NCBI GenBank assembly: GCA_030157545.1
Contig: JAOAUN010000067.1
Location: 48,364-112,363, forward strand
Direction: 5' to 3'
Length of the DNA: 64,000 bases
DNA from: Burkholderiaceae bacterium
Lineage (GTDB): Bacteria; Pseudomonadota; Gammaproteobacteria; Burkholderiales; Burkholderiaceae_D
In this document: positions 63,922 through 64,000 of the stretch, piece by piece
Layout: each line of letters begins with the position of its first letter
How positions within the stretch are numbered: the stretch's first letter is position 1
The notes under the pieces: generated by a model
What the model was told of the DNA's origin: nothing
The model's input: only the letters and a program-made list of their open reading frames with translations
Database searches by the model: none
Position numbers and translations under genes: made by a program

Positions 63922-64000
63922 CACTGATACGAGGGTGGGATTCACAATGGCCAGTATGTCAGTTGGCGCAACAGCTCTCTGGTCCGTGCGCCAATCCGTT

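Noticed and set aside
1..64000. tRNA, rRNA, CRISPR array, prophage or intact IS element
   Set aside because: No intergenic space large enough shows the needed structures, no regular spaced repeats exist, and no transposase or integrase gene other than the Rpn-like nuclease was found.

Overview
The window reads as chromosome of a betaproteobacterium of the Burkholderiales, most like Oxalobacteraceae such as Herminiimonas or Janthinobacterium. This rests on gene content and layout (pstCAB-phoU-phoB-phoR, sox/xox genes, PA2778/PA2779-type pair, recC-recB-recD) and a moderate GC content; no rRNA or tRNA is present to fix the taxon. Coding density is high. There is no prophage, integron, CRISPR array or intact insertion sequence.

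Layout. 1-2.2 kb: 3' end of an alkyl sulfatase gene overlapping a GMC alcohol dehydrogenase. 2.4-4.0 kb: an unrecognised 533-residue protein with an effector-like N-terminus. 4.2-14.7 kb: phosphate region, with sixA-ppk divergent from pstS across two Pho boxes, an Rpn-family nuclease gene, then pstCAB-phoU-phoB-phoR on the opposite strand from pstS. 14.7-20 kb: DUF445 and DUF1289 genes, xdhC and a two-subunit molybdenum hydroxylase. 20.4-23.5 kb: a PQQ alcohol dehydrogenase with the lanthanide-type Asp-x-Asp signature, its cytochrome c and its periplasmic binding protein. 23.8-28.7 kb: sulfur oxidation genes soxCD and soxZ, divergent from a cytochrome/flavoprotein sulfide dehydrogenase pair and a Cys-rich secreted protein. 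28.9-29.8 kb: a DsbA-fold isomerase and a small lipoprotein.

29.8-37.4 kb holds an envelope sugar locus: UDP-glucose dehydrogenase, UDP-glucuronate epimerase and a PAP2 phosphatase on one strand; a flippase-like membrane protein, an ArnC/RgtE-type and an ArnT/Rgt-type glycosyltransferase on the other. Together they could make a uronic-acid (galacturonate-like) modification of lipid A or core. 37.7-43.2 kb: two toxin-antitoxin modules flanking feoAB, a cation-efflux gene and an exported protein. 43.4-49.4 kb: haloacid dehalogenase, malate synthase G, a lipoprotein C39-like peptidase with its small Gly-Gly-containing partner, an exported protein and a DnaQ-like exonuclease. 49.6-58.8 kb: recC, recB and recD as one overlapping operon.

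Directly after recD is a CesT-type type III secretion chaperone followed 11 bp later by a 528-residue protein with a disordered Ser/Thr/Pro/Gln-rich N-terminus, a chaperone-effector pair with no secretion apparatus in view. The end of the window has a less dense, AT-richer stretch with a small exported protein, then a TetR regulator and an MDR-family oxidoreductase. The strongest leads are the orphan chaperone/effector pair, the Gly-Gly substrate/peptidase pair, the uronic-acid envelope locus and the apparent inversion in the phosphate region.
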